Below are positions 18,918 to 27,590 of a stretch of 64,000 bases of DNA, in pieces; position 1 is the stretch's first letter; each line of letters begins with the position of its first letter. The notes under the pieces are model-generated. The model was not told the origin of the DNA. It did not search any database and saw only the letters and a list, made by a program, of their open reading frames with translations. A program made the position numbers and the translations under genes. The DNA is from Phormidium tenue FACHB-1052 (GTDB lineage Bacteria; Cyanobacteriota; Cyanobacteriia; Phormidesmidales; Phormidesmidaceae): the NCBI RefSeq assembly GCF_014696675.1, contig NZ_JACJQN010000011.1, positions 1-64,000 of the forward strand, in the 5' to 3' direction.

Positions 18918-19487
18918 ATGAGTCGCCCCACCGAACCCCAAAAGAAAGCTGAGTTGCTCGAAAAGTGCCTAGAGGTGGCCATTGAAGCGGGTGCGCTGGA
19001 CTCTAGCATCAACGCGATCGCCAAACGCATTGGCACCAGCGGTCGCATGTTGGTCTACCACTTTGGCTCTAAACAAGAGCTAGAGCGCCAGGTAATCGCT
19101 CGGCTAGAGGTGCGCCTGCGCGCGCAGCTACAGTTACTGCAAAACACAGCCGTAGCTGATGCCGATACCGTTGCTGAGTCTCTACTGGCGATGTGGCAGC
19201 AATTTACTAACCCAGAGATGCAGGGCTGGCTAAAGCTGACGATGGATCTCAACCTGCGGGCCATGCAGGGAGATGCCGAAACTCAGCGGTTTTTAGAGCG
19301 CGAAACCCAGCAGTGGATTGAGTCTCTGACGGCACTGACGAAGGATGAAGCGGTGGCGCGATCGCTGTTTCACCTATTTCAGGGAGCCACCCTCGACTTT
19401 CTGACCACCGGCAATGCCCAGCGTGGTGAGCAGAGCATCAAGGCATTTCTAGAAACGATGCGATGGCCCTCCAGTGCCGGTCTTTAA
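18918..19487 (+). CDS. TetR/AcrR family transcriptional regulator
   Basis: A 189-residue regulator starting at the ATG of 18918 (MSRPTEPQKK). The N-terminal helix-turn-helix is at about residues 14-60, with INAIAKRIGTSGRMLVYHFGS as the recognition part (the Y-H-F after the helix is typical of the family). The rest is an all-helical ligand-binding and dimerisation domain. The frame is open upstream to 18774, but that extension covers the operator region and is hydrophobic nonsense. It is divergent from the DUF5367-like gene, and two palindromes lie between them, so it most likely represses that gene and itself. The inducer is unknown. Confidence 0.88.
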   Translation: MSRPTEPQKKAELLEKCLEVAIEAGALDSSINAIAKRIGTSGRMLVYHFGSKQELERQVIARLEVRLRAQLQLLQNTAVADADTVAESLLAMWQQFTNPEMQGWLKLTMDLNLRAMQGDAETQRFLERETQQWIESLTALTKDEAVARSLFHLFQGATLDFLTTGNAQRGEQSIKAFLETMRWPSSAGL

Positions 19488-19504
19488 CCATCGTCGAACA
19501 GGGT

Positions 19505-20131
19505 TTAACCTTGTTCCCGATCTGAGTCGATTTTGAGGGTAAGCCGCAGGGGCAAAAACAACTGCCAGCGAATGGCGATCGCGCGAATGCCAAAAATTAT
19601 CCCCATTGCGATTAGTCGGCACAGGGGCGAGGGCAACACGTGCAGTAGCCCCACATAAAACATGCCGCCCAGCACAATCGGCGTCGCATACAGCTCCCGC
19701 GACAGCAGCAGCGTTGGCCGGTGCGTGACCACATCGCGAATAATGCCGCCCGCAATACTTGTGATCAGGCCCATCACCACCGCCACCGCTGCCGGATGCC
19801 CAAAGGCCAGCGTTTTATCGATCGCCTGCACCGCAAACAGCGCCACGCCCATGGCATCTAAATACGACAGCAGGCGTCGCGGCAGCTTGAGAATAAAGCG
19901 AATACCGCCAAAGGTCGCCGCCGAGGCCGCTATGGCCACCCAAAAGGCCGTCAAATCCTCAAGCCAAAACACCGGCACATCGAGAATTACATCCCGCAGG
20001 GTGCCGCCGCCGATCGCCGTCAGCAGCCCCACCACCACGATGCTAAAAATATCGAGGCGCTGCCGGGTCGCCGACAGCACCCCGGAGATGGCAAAGACCG
20101 CCACCCCCACCTGGGCCAAAACATATTCCAT
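19505..20131 (-). CDS. TRIC-type cation channel family protein (UPF0126)
   Basis: A 208-residue membrane protein with about seven helices arranged as two repeats. Each repeat has a glycine-rich kinked helix followed by Arg-Asp: IGGGTLRDVILD and AGGIIRDVV. These match the bacterial trimeric intracellular cation channel family. The ATG at 20131 is chosen because GGAG lies six bases upstream; an in-frame TTG at 20143 is less likely. The gene converges with the TetR gene, leaving only 17 bases between stops. Confidence 0.88.
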   Translation of the reverse strand: MEYVLAQVGVAVFAISGVLSATRQRLDIFSIVVVGLLTAIGGGTLRDVILDVPVFWLEDLTAFWVAIAASAATFGGIRFILKLPRRLLSYLDAMGVALFAVQAIDKTLAFGHPAAVAVVMGLITSIAGGIIRDVVTHRPTLLLSRELYATPIVLGGMFYVGLLHVLPSPLCRLIAMGIIFGIRAIAIRWQLFLPLRLTLKIDSDREQG

Positions 20132-20179
20132 GGGGTTCTCCAACGCGGTAGCTTCTCCCCAAGCGAAAAGCTCTGCTGA

Positions 20180-20401
20180 TTATCCCCTACTGCCCAGATC
20201 GGGCTCGGCCCCGAGAGAATGGTGAATAAAAAGCCGCCCGGCGGCGATCGCCTCCTCGCTGCTAGGGTAAGTTTCGCCGTCATTGAGCACAGCCATCTCT
20301 GGATTAATCACCCAGCAGCGGTAGCCCAAACCCTGGTGATAGGTCACCCCAGCCACCCAGCCAGGGAATACCGAAACATGAATTAAACGACTGTTATCCA
20401 T
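20180..20401 (-). CDS. Small conserved hypothetical protein
   Basis: A 73-residue protein from the ATG at 20401. It contains WVAGVTYHQGLGYRCWVI and YPSSEEAIAAGRLFI, a beta-strand pattern followed by a helix that looks like a small alpha/beta fold. Codon use matches the neighbours, and the gene is 48 bases upstream of the TRIC-type gene on the same strand. I do not recognise a function. Confidence 0.6.
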   Translation of the reverse strand: MDNSRLIHVSVFPGWVAGVTYHQGLGYRCWVINPEMAVLNDGETYPSSEEAIAAGRLFIHHSLGAEPDLGSRG

Positions 20402-20712
20402 CGGTATTCACCCTTTCAGACTGTCCAACGCCTGCGAATCCTTGTGTCTGTGCAGCCCTCTTGGGCTTGCCCCTACGCGTAAAGCCTATGCCCTGATTTA
20501 ATCCCATCAAGGCGGCTTAATTTGGTTCAAGTGTACTATACTAATTGGGTGAAGACAACGCTGAGTCGCTAAAGTCATGGCTCAGTTTCACGACAACGCT
20601 TTTTCTCCAGGGCGGCTCCCTTTCTCTACTGAAGTGGGGTTTACTAAGGTCATCTTCCTGACTCATGCCCCCAGGCCAACTCCATTCCGCTCACCCTCAC
20701 CCCCAGGCAGCT
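20402..20712. other. Region upstream of recA
   Basis: About 310 bases without a gene, between two divergent transcription units. It holds a candidate LexA-type site at 20524-20537 and a possible -10 box TATACT at 20537-20542. Nothing else is recognised. Confidence 0.45.
20524..20537. promoter_or_regulatory. Candidate LexA-type box upstream of recA
   Basis: GGTTCAAGTGTACT fits the cyanobacterial LexA pattern RGTAC-NNN-D-GTWC-B, as I recall it for Anabaena, with one mismatch. It abuts a possible -10 box (TATACT) about 170 bases before the recA start. Whether SOS control applies here is inference. Confidence 0.35.
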
Positions 20713-21798
20713 ATGGCATCTAAAAACAACGCAGGCTCCGAAAAGCAAAAAGCCCTAACCATGGTGCTCAGCCAGATTGAGCGCAACTTTGGCAAAGGGG
20801 CAATCATGCGCCTGGGAGAAGCCAGCCGCATGACGGTCGAAACCATCCCCACGGGCGCGCTAACGCTGGATTTGGCTCTAGGGGGCGGCCTGCCCAAGGG
20901 CCGAGTGATCGAAATCTACGGCCCCGAAAGTTCAGGTAAAACTACCGTCGCTCTCCATGCCTTAGCCGAGGTGCAAAAAAACGGCGGCGTAGCGGCCTTT
21001 GTGGATGCTGAGCACGCCCTCGACCCGGTCTATGCCAGGGCTTTGGGAGTCAATATTGATGAGCTATTAATCTCTCAGCCCGACACGGGCGAAATGGGCC
21101 TGGAGATAGTCGATCAGCTAGTGCGCTCCGCCGCTGTCGATGTAGTGGTGATTGACTCGGTAGCCGCCCTGGTGCCCCGCGCCGAAATTGAAGGTGAAAT
21201 GGGCGATGCCCACGTGGGCCTCCAGGCCCGCTTGATGAGTCAGGCGCTGCGGAAGATCACCGGCAGCATTGGCAAGTCGCAGTGTACCGTGATCTTCCTC
21301 AACCAGCTGCGACAAAAAATCGGCATCTCCTACGGCAACCCCGAGGTCACTACGGGCGGTAACGCGCTCAAGTTCTACGCCTCGGTACGCCTCGACATTC
21401 GCCGTATTCAGACCCTCAAAAAGGGCACCGAAGAGTACGGCATTCGCGCCAAGGTCAAGGTAGCTAAGAATAAGGTAGCGCCCCCCTTCCGCATTGCCGA
21501 GTTTGACATTCTCTTTGGCCAGGGCATTTCGACCATGGGTTGCCTGGTCGATTTGGCTGAGCAAACCGGCGTAATTGTTCGCAAAGGGGCTTGGTATAGC
21601 TACGGTGGCGACAACGTCGGCCAGGGCCGCGACAACACAGTGCAGCGCCTGATTGAAGATGCCGCCTTTGCTGCCAAGGTGGAGGCCGAGGTGCGCGAAA
21701 AGCTAGCCATCAACGGTGCCCCTGTCACCGTTGAAGAGCCCGAGGATGATGCCGAAGCCCCTGATGCTGCTGCTGAAGCCCTACTTGAGGATGAGTAA
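20713..21798 (+). CDS. recA: Recombinase RecA
   Basis: The strand-exchange protein of homologous recombination and the co-protease for LexA. Taking the ATG at 20713 (MASKNN) gives 361 residues with Walker A GPESSGKT at 70-77, [18 protein letters not shown], the L2 DNA-binding loop region [23 protein letters not shown] and an acidic C-terminal tail. An in-frame ATG at 20665 adds 16 residues unlike the family. An AGG lies seven bases before the preferred start. The gene is monocistronic, with a hairpin just after it. Confidence 0.97.
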   Translation: MASKNNAGSEKQKALTMVLSQIERNFGKGAIMRLGEASRMTVETIPTGALTLDLALGGGLPKGRVIEIYGPESSGKTTVALHALAEVQKNGGVAAFVDAEHALDPVYARALGVNIDELLISQPDTGEMGLEIVDQLVRSAAVDVVVIDSVAALVPRAEIEGEMGDAHVGLQARLMSQALRKITGSIGKSQCTVIFLNQLRQKIGISYGNPEVTTGGNALKFYASVRLDIRRIQTLKKGTEEYGIRAKVKVAKNKVAPPFRIAEFDILFGQGISTMGCLVDLAEQTGVIVRKGAWYSYGGDNVGQGRDNTVQRLIEDAAFAAKVEAEVREKLAINGAPVTVEEPEDDAEAPDAAAEALLEDE

Positions 21799-21806
21799 AG
21801 CTGTGA

Positions 21807-21831
21807 CCAGCGGTGGTTGTTTAACCGCTGG
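21807..21831 (+). terminator. Candidate terminator after recA
   Basis: A perfect 8-bp stem, CCAGCGGT (21807-21814) and ACCGCTGG (21824-21831), with a 9-base loop, starts 8 bases after the recA stop. The following CTCTTACT is only weakly T-rich. Confidence 0.5.
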
Positions 21832-21902
21832 CTCTTACTGAAGGTAGTGACGCTTGAGCACCGCTTGGGGGAGGATGGGGCTACGATTACTACGTTTTCC
21901 CT

Positions 21903-22718
21903 ATGGATGCTCCGTCCAATCGCGCTAACTCGGGTACGGGCCTGGCGGTGGCTACGGCGATCGCGATCGCAGCTGCGGTGGTGTTTAACACCCTCTTCAA
22001 CCGCTTCCCGCCTGGGGGGCAAAACGTGGGTCAAATCGCCAATACGGTTTTGGAGGGAGTGCTGATTACCCCTGCCAACTACGCCTTTGCCATTTGGGGA
22101 CTTATCTATTTGGGCCTATTTGCCTACGCGATTTATCAGTTTCACCCCGAGCGGCGGCGGGAGCCTCAACTTCAGCGGGTCAATAAGCTGCTAATCGTGG
22201 CCTGCGTGGCCCAGACAATCTGGATTTGGCTATTTTCTCTCCAGCAGTTTGGCTGGTCGATTTTGGCCATGCTGGGCATTTTGATTCCTCTGATTGGCAT
22301 TTATTTGACGCTGCATATCGGTCTCGATGGTCAGCGACCGGCGCTGGGCCATCGGGTGTCTCGCCGCCGCCGCTGGATGGCGCACATTCCCTTTAGTCTC
22401 TACCTGGGCTGGATTGCGGTGGCCACTATCGTCAATGTGGCCTCGGCCCTTTACGCATCGAGCTGGGATGGCTGGGGGATTTCGTCGGTGACTTGGACGG
22501 TGGCCATGATTGTGGTGGCCGCCATTGTGGCGGAAGTGGTGATCTATCAGCGGGGCGACATCGCGTTTACCCTGGTGTTTGTGTGGGCGCTGGTGGCGAT
22601 CGCCGTGCGCCAGAGCGATATCCCCGCCATTCACTGGATGGCGCTGATTGCGGCGGGGGTGCTGGTGTTTTGGCTGATGTTGGTCAAACGGGGCTGGCCG
22701 AAGCGATCGCAGGAGTAG
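21903..22718 (+). CDS. Tryptophan-rich sensory protein (TspO/MBR-like)
   Basis: A 271-residue membrane protein with 7-8 helices. ITPANYAFAIWGLIYLGL matches the conserved Pro/Trp motif of the extended TspO-like group, and many tryptophans line the helices (IWIWLF, YLGWIAVAT, WDGWGISSVTWTV). TspO proteins bind porphyrins and cholesterol-like ligands, but this long form is untested. The ATG at 21903 is the first good start. It has a gap of 104 bases after recA and a likely terminator between them, so it is probably transcribed separately. Confidence 0.8.
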   Translation: MDAPSNRANSGTGLAVATAIAIAAAVVFNTLFNRFPPGGQNVGQIANTVLEGVLITPANYAFAIWGLIYLGLFAYAIYQFHPERRREPQLQRVNKLLIVACVAQTIWIWLFSLQQFGWSILAMLGILIPLIGIYLTLHIGLDGQRPALGHRVSRRRRWMAHIPFSLYLGWIAVATIVNVASALYASSWDGWGISSVTWTVAMIVVAAIVAEVVIYQRGDIAFTLVFVWALVAIAVRQSDIPAIHWMALIAAGVLVFWLMLVKRGWPKRSQE

Positions 22719-22832
22719 CCAGCCGCCATGGCTGATAGCGCCGCCTATTCCTCCAGACCCAACCCGAAGTCAAACCCAGTGGAATAATGGGAGGGTAGTG
22801 TTTTTCGCTACTGACCTTTTAACCGCCTGCCC

Positions 22833-24389
22833 ATGACCCCCGACTCTGACTCCATGCAGCCCTGGCTTTCGCTCAAGCGGCTTTTTCTGATTATTGTGAC
22901 CGCCCTGGTGGGGCTGGTAGTGGTGCAATCGCTGCTGAGCAGTTGGAATGAACCCCAGGTGGCCAGCCAGCTCCAGCTCTACCAAACCGACCTGCTGCTA
23001 GAGGGCAGCGCCTGGAAGGGGGAGGGGCTGCCCGAAGACCAGTGGCCGGCTATTCGCGCAGGACTGCTGGGCAAAGACCCCGTGGCCAACGCCAAAGAGC
23101 AGTACGAAGAGGTGCGTGAGGGGGCGGTTGAGGGCATGGATCGCTGGCGATCGCAGACTGCCCCCGCCGATTCCCTAGCCGATGAGACCAACGCGGGCAA
23201 GCCTCTGACCCGGCGGCTACAAACTGCCCTTGACCAGCAGCAGGCGCTCATTCACCGTCTCGATTTGCGGCTGGGCTTGATGGACGCTTACCAGGGCCAG
23301 CCCGAGGCCGCCTTGGAGCGTTGGAAACAGGTGCGCGACAGCGACACCGCCTTGGCTCCGGTGGTGCGCACCGCCGATACGCTAGTTCGTTTTTGGCAAA
23401 ATGGCGACGTGCTCCCTGAGGATGAAGCCTGGCTGGGGGAGGCGCTCAACGGATGGTTTGAGTACCGCGCCCTCGATCGGCTCTACCAGGTGGAAGGTCG
23501 GGAGAGCGATCGCGCCCAGCTCCAAACCCAGGAGCAAGAGACCGCCCAGGCAAAATTGGTCAAACTGGCTCTGGTGGGTGTGGTGCCGACCCTGGGAGCG
23601 ATCGTAGGCATCGGGCTGATTATTTGGCTGGTGGCCCAGCGGGTGCTGCGGGGCAGCCAGTCAGTGCTGCGCCAAAACGCCGGGCGCGGCTGGGAAATTC
23701 CCTGGACGGGCGAAACTGTCTGGCAGGTGCTGATTGTCGGGTTTTTCTTTGTGGGGCAAATTTTGCTGCCCCTGGTGCTGGGCGGGCTGGGCTTTAGCAG
23801 CGGCAGCCTCAGCAGTCGGGGGCGGGCGATTTTTTCGCTGGTCTACTACCTGCTGATGGCGGCGGGGTCTTTGGCGGTGCTGTGGTGGTCGATTCGCCCC
23901 TACCGCCCGGTGCCCAAAGACATGTTTAGCCTCAAGCCCTCGGGGTCTGGACTGCTGTGGGGGCTGGGGGGGTACTTTGTCGCCGTGCCGCTGATGTTTG
24001 GCGTGGCCCTGCTCAACCAGCAGATTTGGCAGGGGCAGGGGGGCAGCAACCCGCTGCTGCAAACGGTGCTCGAAGAGCAGGATGGCGTGGCGCTGCTGGT
24101 GTTCTTTTTGACGGCGGCGATCGCCGCGCCCCTGTTTGAAGAATTTCTATTCCGCGGCTTTTTGCTGCCCTCGCTGACCCGCTATGTGTCGGCAGGCTGG
24201 GCGATCGCCCTCAGCGCCCTGATCTTTGCCGCCGCTCACCTGAGCCTGTCGGAGGTGCTGCCCCTGACGCTGCTGGGGGCAATTCTGGGGTTTGTGTATA
24301 CGCGATCGCGCACGCTGATCTCCCCCATGGTGCTCCACAGCGCCTGGAACAGCGCCACCATGCTGGGCCTGTTTATCCTCGGCGGCTAA
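22833..24389 (+). CDS. CPBP family intramembrane glutamic protease
   Basis: A 518-residue membrane protein. An N-terminal helix (about 11-31) is followed by a long soluble helical segment to ~residue 245, then about eight membrane helices. The CPBP (CAAX protease/bacteriocin-processing) motifs are complete: FEEFLFRGF (EExxxR), FAAAHLS (FxxxH) and HSAWN (HxxxN). These are the residues of the Rce1-type glutamate protease site. The large soluble region before the protease domain is a common cyanobacterial variant. Its substrate is unknown. Confidence 0.9.
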   Translation: MTPDSDSMQPWLSLKRLFLIIVTALVGLVVVQSLLSSWNEPQVASQLQLYQTDLLLEGSAWKGEGLPEDQWPAIRAGLLGKDPVANAKEQYEEVREGAVEGMDRWRSQTAPADSLADETNAGKPLTRRLQTALDQQQALIHRLDLRLGLMDAYQGQPEAALERWKQVRDSDTALAPVVRTADTLVRFWQNGDVLPEDEAWLGEALNGWFEYRALDRLYQVEGRESDRAQLQTQEQETAQAKLVKLALVGVVPTLGAIVGIGLIIWLVAQRVLRGSQSVLRQNAGRGWEIPWTGETVWQVLIVGFFFVGQILLPLVLGGLGFSSGSLSSRGRAIFSLVYYLLMAAGSLAVLWWSIRPYRPVPKDMFSLKPSGSGLLWGLGGYFVAVPLMFGVALLNQQIWQGQGGSNPLLQTVLEEQDGVALLVFFLTAAIAAPLFEEFLFRGFLLPSLTRYVSAGWAIALSALIFAAAHLSLSEVLPLTLLGAILGFVYTRSRTLISPMVLHSAWNSATMLGLFILGG

Positions 24390-24505
24390 GGTGCGGTGGC
24401 TAGAGCAATCTTGATTAGGGCATCGTGGCAGTGTGCCCCAGCTAAGGATTAATTCTCGGAGCATAATTAGTAATATGTTTGCTCATGCTCAACCTGGGCC
24501 TAGCC

Positions 24506-24760
24506 ATGGGTACCCCTCCAAACAAGCGGCGAGTGTCGGTCACCATTGATGCCGACCTGCTCGATGCAATCGATCAAGTCTCAGACAATCGCTTAGCGGT
24601 GATTGAAGCAGCCCTGCGACTCTGGCGCATTCAAACCATCAACGACCAGCTGCGGCAGTATTACCAAACTCAAAGCCAGCCTGACCTAGAACACGAAAGG
24701 CAATGGGCCGATTTTGCCCACCATCAGCTTGACGAAACCCTGGGGCATGAGGGGCTCTAG
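24506..24760 (+). CDS. Ribbon-helix-helix antitoxin
   Basis: A small protein of 84 residues from the ATG at 24506 (a further ATG lies at 24485). The N-terminal segment RRVSVTIDADLLDAIDQV followed by RLAVIEAALRLW is a ribbon-helix-helix DNA-binding fold. The C-terminal part is acidic and helical, suited to wrap and neutralise a toxin. It ends three bases before the MazF-like gene, the standard antitoxin-first order. It probably represses its own promoter. Confidence 0.75.
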   Translation: MGTPPNKRRVSVTIDADLLDAIDQVSDNRLAVIEAALRLWRIQTINDQLRQYYQTQSQPDLEHERQWADFAHHQLDETLGHEGL

Positions 24761-24763
24761 ACC

Positions 24764-25137
24764 ATGGCTCAGCCCTACCCCCTGCGAGGCCAAATTTATC
24801 TGATCAAAGCGATCCGTAACCTGGGCGATACGAAAAAGCGGCCAGCGGTGGTGGTTTCCATCAATCTGCGTAACGAACTCAGCCAAATCGTACTGGTGGT
24901 ACCCTTTACCAGCGATATCCGCAGCGGCGAGACGCCAACCCGCATCTTGCTCACCGCCGGAGAAGGCGGTTTAGAAACGGATTCTCTAGCCACCTGCGAC
25001 CATGTGCTTGCCGTCCGCAAAACCTATTTAGAGCAAGGCCCTACGGCAGCATCAGCCCCCTATCACTGCGGCGCATTCAGCAGGGAATTCAAATCGCCAT
25101 CGGCATCTATCCTAGCGGCGCTATCATGACCCCATGA
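24764..25137 (+). pseudogene. MazF/PemK-type toxin with a C-terminal frameshift
   Basis: The first ~92 residues match the MazF/PemK endoribonuclease family: LRGQIYLIKAI, KRPAVVVSINLRNE, VVPFTSDIRSGETPTRI, LATCDHVLAVRKTYLEQGP. The usual ending then fails, and as written the frame stops at 25129. One base inserted in the C-run at 25039-25041 would give GPYGSISPLSLRRIQQGI followed by QIAIGIYP, the normal family tail, and end at a TGA (25135-25137) overlapping the sbcD start as ATGA. The restored architecture strongly suggests a recent single-base loss or a sequencing error. If real, toxin activity is probably altered or lost. Confidence 0.8.
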
Positions 25138-26444
25138 TCACCCTTCTCCACCTCTCCGACATTCACATGGGCAGCGGGTTTGCCCACGGTCGCCTCAACC
25201 CCGAAACCGGCCTCAACACCCGCCTAGAAGACTTCATTGCCGCTCTCACCCGCTGCATCGATCGCGCCCTAGCCGAGCCGGTCGATCTGGTGCTGTTTGG
25301 CGGCGATGCCTTTCCCGATGCTACGCCGCCGCCGCTGGTGCAGCAGGCCCTGGCCCGTCAGTTTTGTCGGCTGTCGGCGGCGGGTATCCCCACTGTGCTG
25401 CTGGTGGGCAACCACGACCAGCATGCCCAGGGCTTGGGCGGAGCCAGCCTGTCGATCTACAGAACGCTGGGCGTGCCGGAGGTGGTGGTGGGCGATCGCC
25501 TCGAAACCCACCGCATTGACACCCGCAGTGGCCCGGTGCAGGTCGTCACCCTGCCCTGGCTGACCAAATCGACCCTGCTCACCCGGCCCGAAACCGAGGG
25601 CTTCTCCATGGCCCAGGTCAACGAGCTGCTGCTCGATCGCCTGCGGGTGGCCCTGGAGGGTGAAGTTCGCCGCCTCGACCCCGCGATTCCCGCTATTTTG
25701 CTGGCCCACGCCATGGTCGATACCGCCACCTACGGGGCCGAGCGATTTTTGGCCACCGGGCGGGGCTTCAACATTCCCATGGCGATGCTGGCCCGCCCCT
25801 GCTTTGACTACGTTGCGCTGGGCCACGTGCATCGCTACCAGGTGCTCTGCGAACAACCCCTGATGATTTATCCCGGCAGCATTGAGCGGGTTGACTTTAG
25901 CGAAGAGGCCGAAGCAAAGGGCTATCTATTGGTGCAGGTAAGCAAAGAAAACACCCAGGCCGAGTTTTGCCCCCTGCCCGTGCGCCCCTTCAAAACCATT
26001 CAGGTCGATCTCACCGGGGTGGAAAATCCCCAGGCGGGGCTGGAGCGGGCGATCGCCAAAGCCGACATCACCGATGCCGTAGTCCGCTGCCTCTACACCC
26101 TGCGCACCGACCAGGTTGACCAGATCGACCAGTCTGCCCTAGAGGCTATTCTGGCTGACGCTCACACCTACACCCTGCAACCCGAGCTGAAGGCCCAAAC
26201 CAACCGCAGCCGCCTGCCCGAACTGGGCACCGACAGCACCCTCGACCCGCTGGCGGCCCTAGGCACCTACTTGGCCAACCGCAATGACCTCGGCGACATG
26301 GCCGAGGCGATGATGACCGCCGCCGCCGCCCTCATCGCCGCCGAAACCGAGGTTGACCTGCCCCTTGAAACCGCTGACATAGACCTAGATAACCTGGACA
26401 GCCTGATGCTTGAGGAAACCGCCCAACAGCTGCGACTGCTCTAG
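25134..26444 (+). CDS. sbcD: SbcD-like DNA repair exonuclease (metallophosphoesterase)
   Basis: A 436-residue calcineurin-like nuclease of the SbcD/Mre11 group, which with SbcC opens hairpins and blocked DNA ends. The metal-binding motifs are all present: HLSDIHMG (DxH), LVLFGGDAFPD (GD), LLVGNHDQH (GNHD), AHAMVD and ALGHVHRYQ (GHxH). The C-terminal ~150 residues form a cap and partner-binding region. The start overlaps the repaired frame of the MazF-like gene, so it may be cotranscribed with the toxin-antitoxin pair. No sbcC gene is in the window. Confidence 0.9.
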   Translation: MITLLHLSDIHMGSGFAHGRLNPETGLNTRLEDFIAALTRCIDRALAEPVDLVLFGGDAFPDATPPPLVQQALARQFCRLSAAGIPTVLLVGNHDQHAQGLGGASLSIYRTLGVPEVVVGDRLETHRIDTRSGPVQVVTLPWLTKSTLLTRPETEGFSMAQVNELLLDRLRVALEGEVRRLDPAIPAILLAHAMVDTATYGAERFLATGRGFNIPMAMLARPCFDYVALGHVHRYQVLCEQPLMIYPGSIERVDFSEEAEAKGYLLVQVSKENTQAEFCPLPVRPFKTIQVDLTGVENPQAGLERAIAKADITDAVVRCLYTLRTDQVDQIDQSALEAILADAHTYTLQPELKAQTNRSRLPELGTDSTLDPLAALGTYLANRNDLGDMAEAMMTAAAALIAAETEVDLPLETADIDLDNLDSLMLEETAQQLRLL

Positions 26445-26527
26445 CGATCGCACTTAACCGATTGCAGAACCGCCCCTTGCAGTACCATTGAGCCCAGACC
26501 TTGAGCCCAGTGGAATGCTGTCTGCCC

Positions 26528-27493
26528 ATGAACGAGGGCGAGTACCAACGCCGCATTAGCTATCGCCTGTTGCTGACGACCCTGTGGGCAACGCTGCTGC
26601 TGCTGGCGGTACAGGCCATCGGCGGGTGGGCTAACCAGTCGCTGACTCTGCTGGCCGAGTCGCTGCACACCCTGGTAGACGGCTTTAGCACCGTGCTCAG
26701 CCTGGTGGCGGTGACTTCGCCCCAGCGGCAGATGGGCCGCGAGGTGTGGGGGCACGGGCGCGCTGAGGTGGCAGGCAGCCTGATTTTGTGCGCGTTTTTG
26801 GGGTTTACCGGGGTCAGCCTGCTGCTGATTGCCCTGCGCCAGGTGTTAGGCGGTCTCACCGGGGCGGCGACCCCGTTTCCCGTGGCAATTGACTCAGCCG
26901 TGCTACGGTTTACGGCGGCGATGGTGATTCTCAATGTGGCTCTGGGCATCTACGCCAGCTATCAGGCCCGCAGCCTCAGCAGCCAGGCCCTCAAGCTCAA
27001 TACGCGCCACTTTTTAGCCGATGCCTGGCTGAGCATTGTCATGATCGGGGTGCTACTGGCCATCTGGCAGGGCCAGCGCTGGCTCGACCCGGTCTTTGCC
27101 CTGGTGCTGCTGCCCTTGGTAGGCCGCAGCCTGTGGCGAGTGCTCAACGAACAGCTGCCGATGCTGCTGCGCCCGACGGCGATCGCCCCCGAAGCCATTT
27201 CCCACATTGCCACCCAGGTAGAGGGCGTCACCCGCTGCACCCGCATTCGCTCCCGAGGCATGGTAGGCCGCCAGGTCTGGGTTGAGATTCACCTGGTGCT
27301 GCACCCCGAGTTTGTGGAGTCGGCAGAAACCATCGGCGAACAGATCGACGCCCTGCTGCGCCAGCGCTACGGCCCCCTCCGCACCCAGGTCTGGGTCGAA
27401 TCGGCCCGCCCGTACCAAGATGCGTTTTCGGAACCGGGCATGCCAAATTACTTGCCGCCCTCTTCGGGAAATGGCGGTGGAGACTGGGCCTAG
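26528..27493 (+). CDS. Cation diffusion facilitator family transporter
   Basis: A 321-residue CDF transporter that exports divalent metal ions in exchange for protons. From the ATG at 26528 there are six helices. The metal site on helix 2 appears as LLAESLHTLVDGF and on helix 5 as LKLNTRHFLADAWLS, giving the expected HxxxD pair, followed by a C-terminal cytoplasmic ferredoxin-like domain (ITRIRSRG-like region, VEIHLVLHPEF). An in-frame TTG at 26501 adds nine residues. The metal cannot be predicted safely. The gene ends inside an inverted repeat shared with the convergent chorismate lyase gene. Confidence 0.9.
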   Translation: MNEGEYQRRISYRLLLTTLWATLLLLAVQAIGGWANQSLTLLAESLHTLVDGFSTVLSLVAVTSPQRQMGREVWGHGRAEVAGSLILCAFLGFTGVSLLLIALRQVLGGLTGAATPFPVAIDSAVLRFTAAMVILNVALGIYASYQARSLSSQALKLNTRHFLADAWLSIVMIGVLLAIWQGQRWLDPVFALVLLPLVGRSLWRVLNEQLPMLLRPTAIAPEAISHIATQVEGVTRCTRIRSRGMVGRQVWVEIHLVLHPEFVESAETIGEQIDALLRQRYGPLRTQVWVESARPYQDAFSEPGMPNYLPPSSGNGGGDWA

Positions 27494-27590
27494 GAAATTT
27501 TGGATCTGCGATTTTGAATTTTGGTCAGATCGGCCTGACTGACATCAACAAAGGACTAACCAATCATCCCAATCGCCAATCCAAAATCCT
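27492..27590. repeat. Long imperfect inverted repeat joining two convergent gene ends
   Basis: AGGAAATTTTGGAT (27492-27505) pairs with ATCCAAAATCCT (27579-27590) with a small bulge, and GCGATT (27508-27513) pairs with AATCGC (27571-27576). Together they form a long stem whose feet include the stop codons of both flanking genes. It may act as a shared terminator. Confidence 0.5.
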
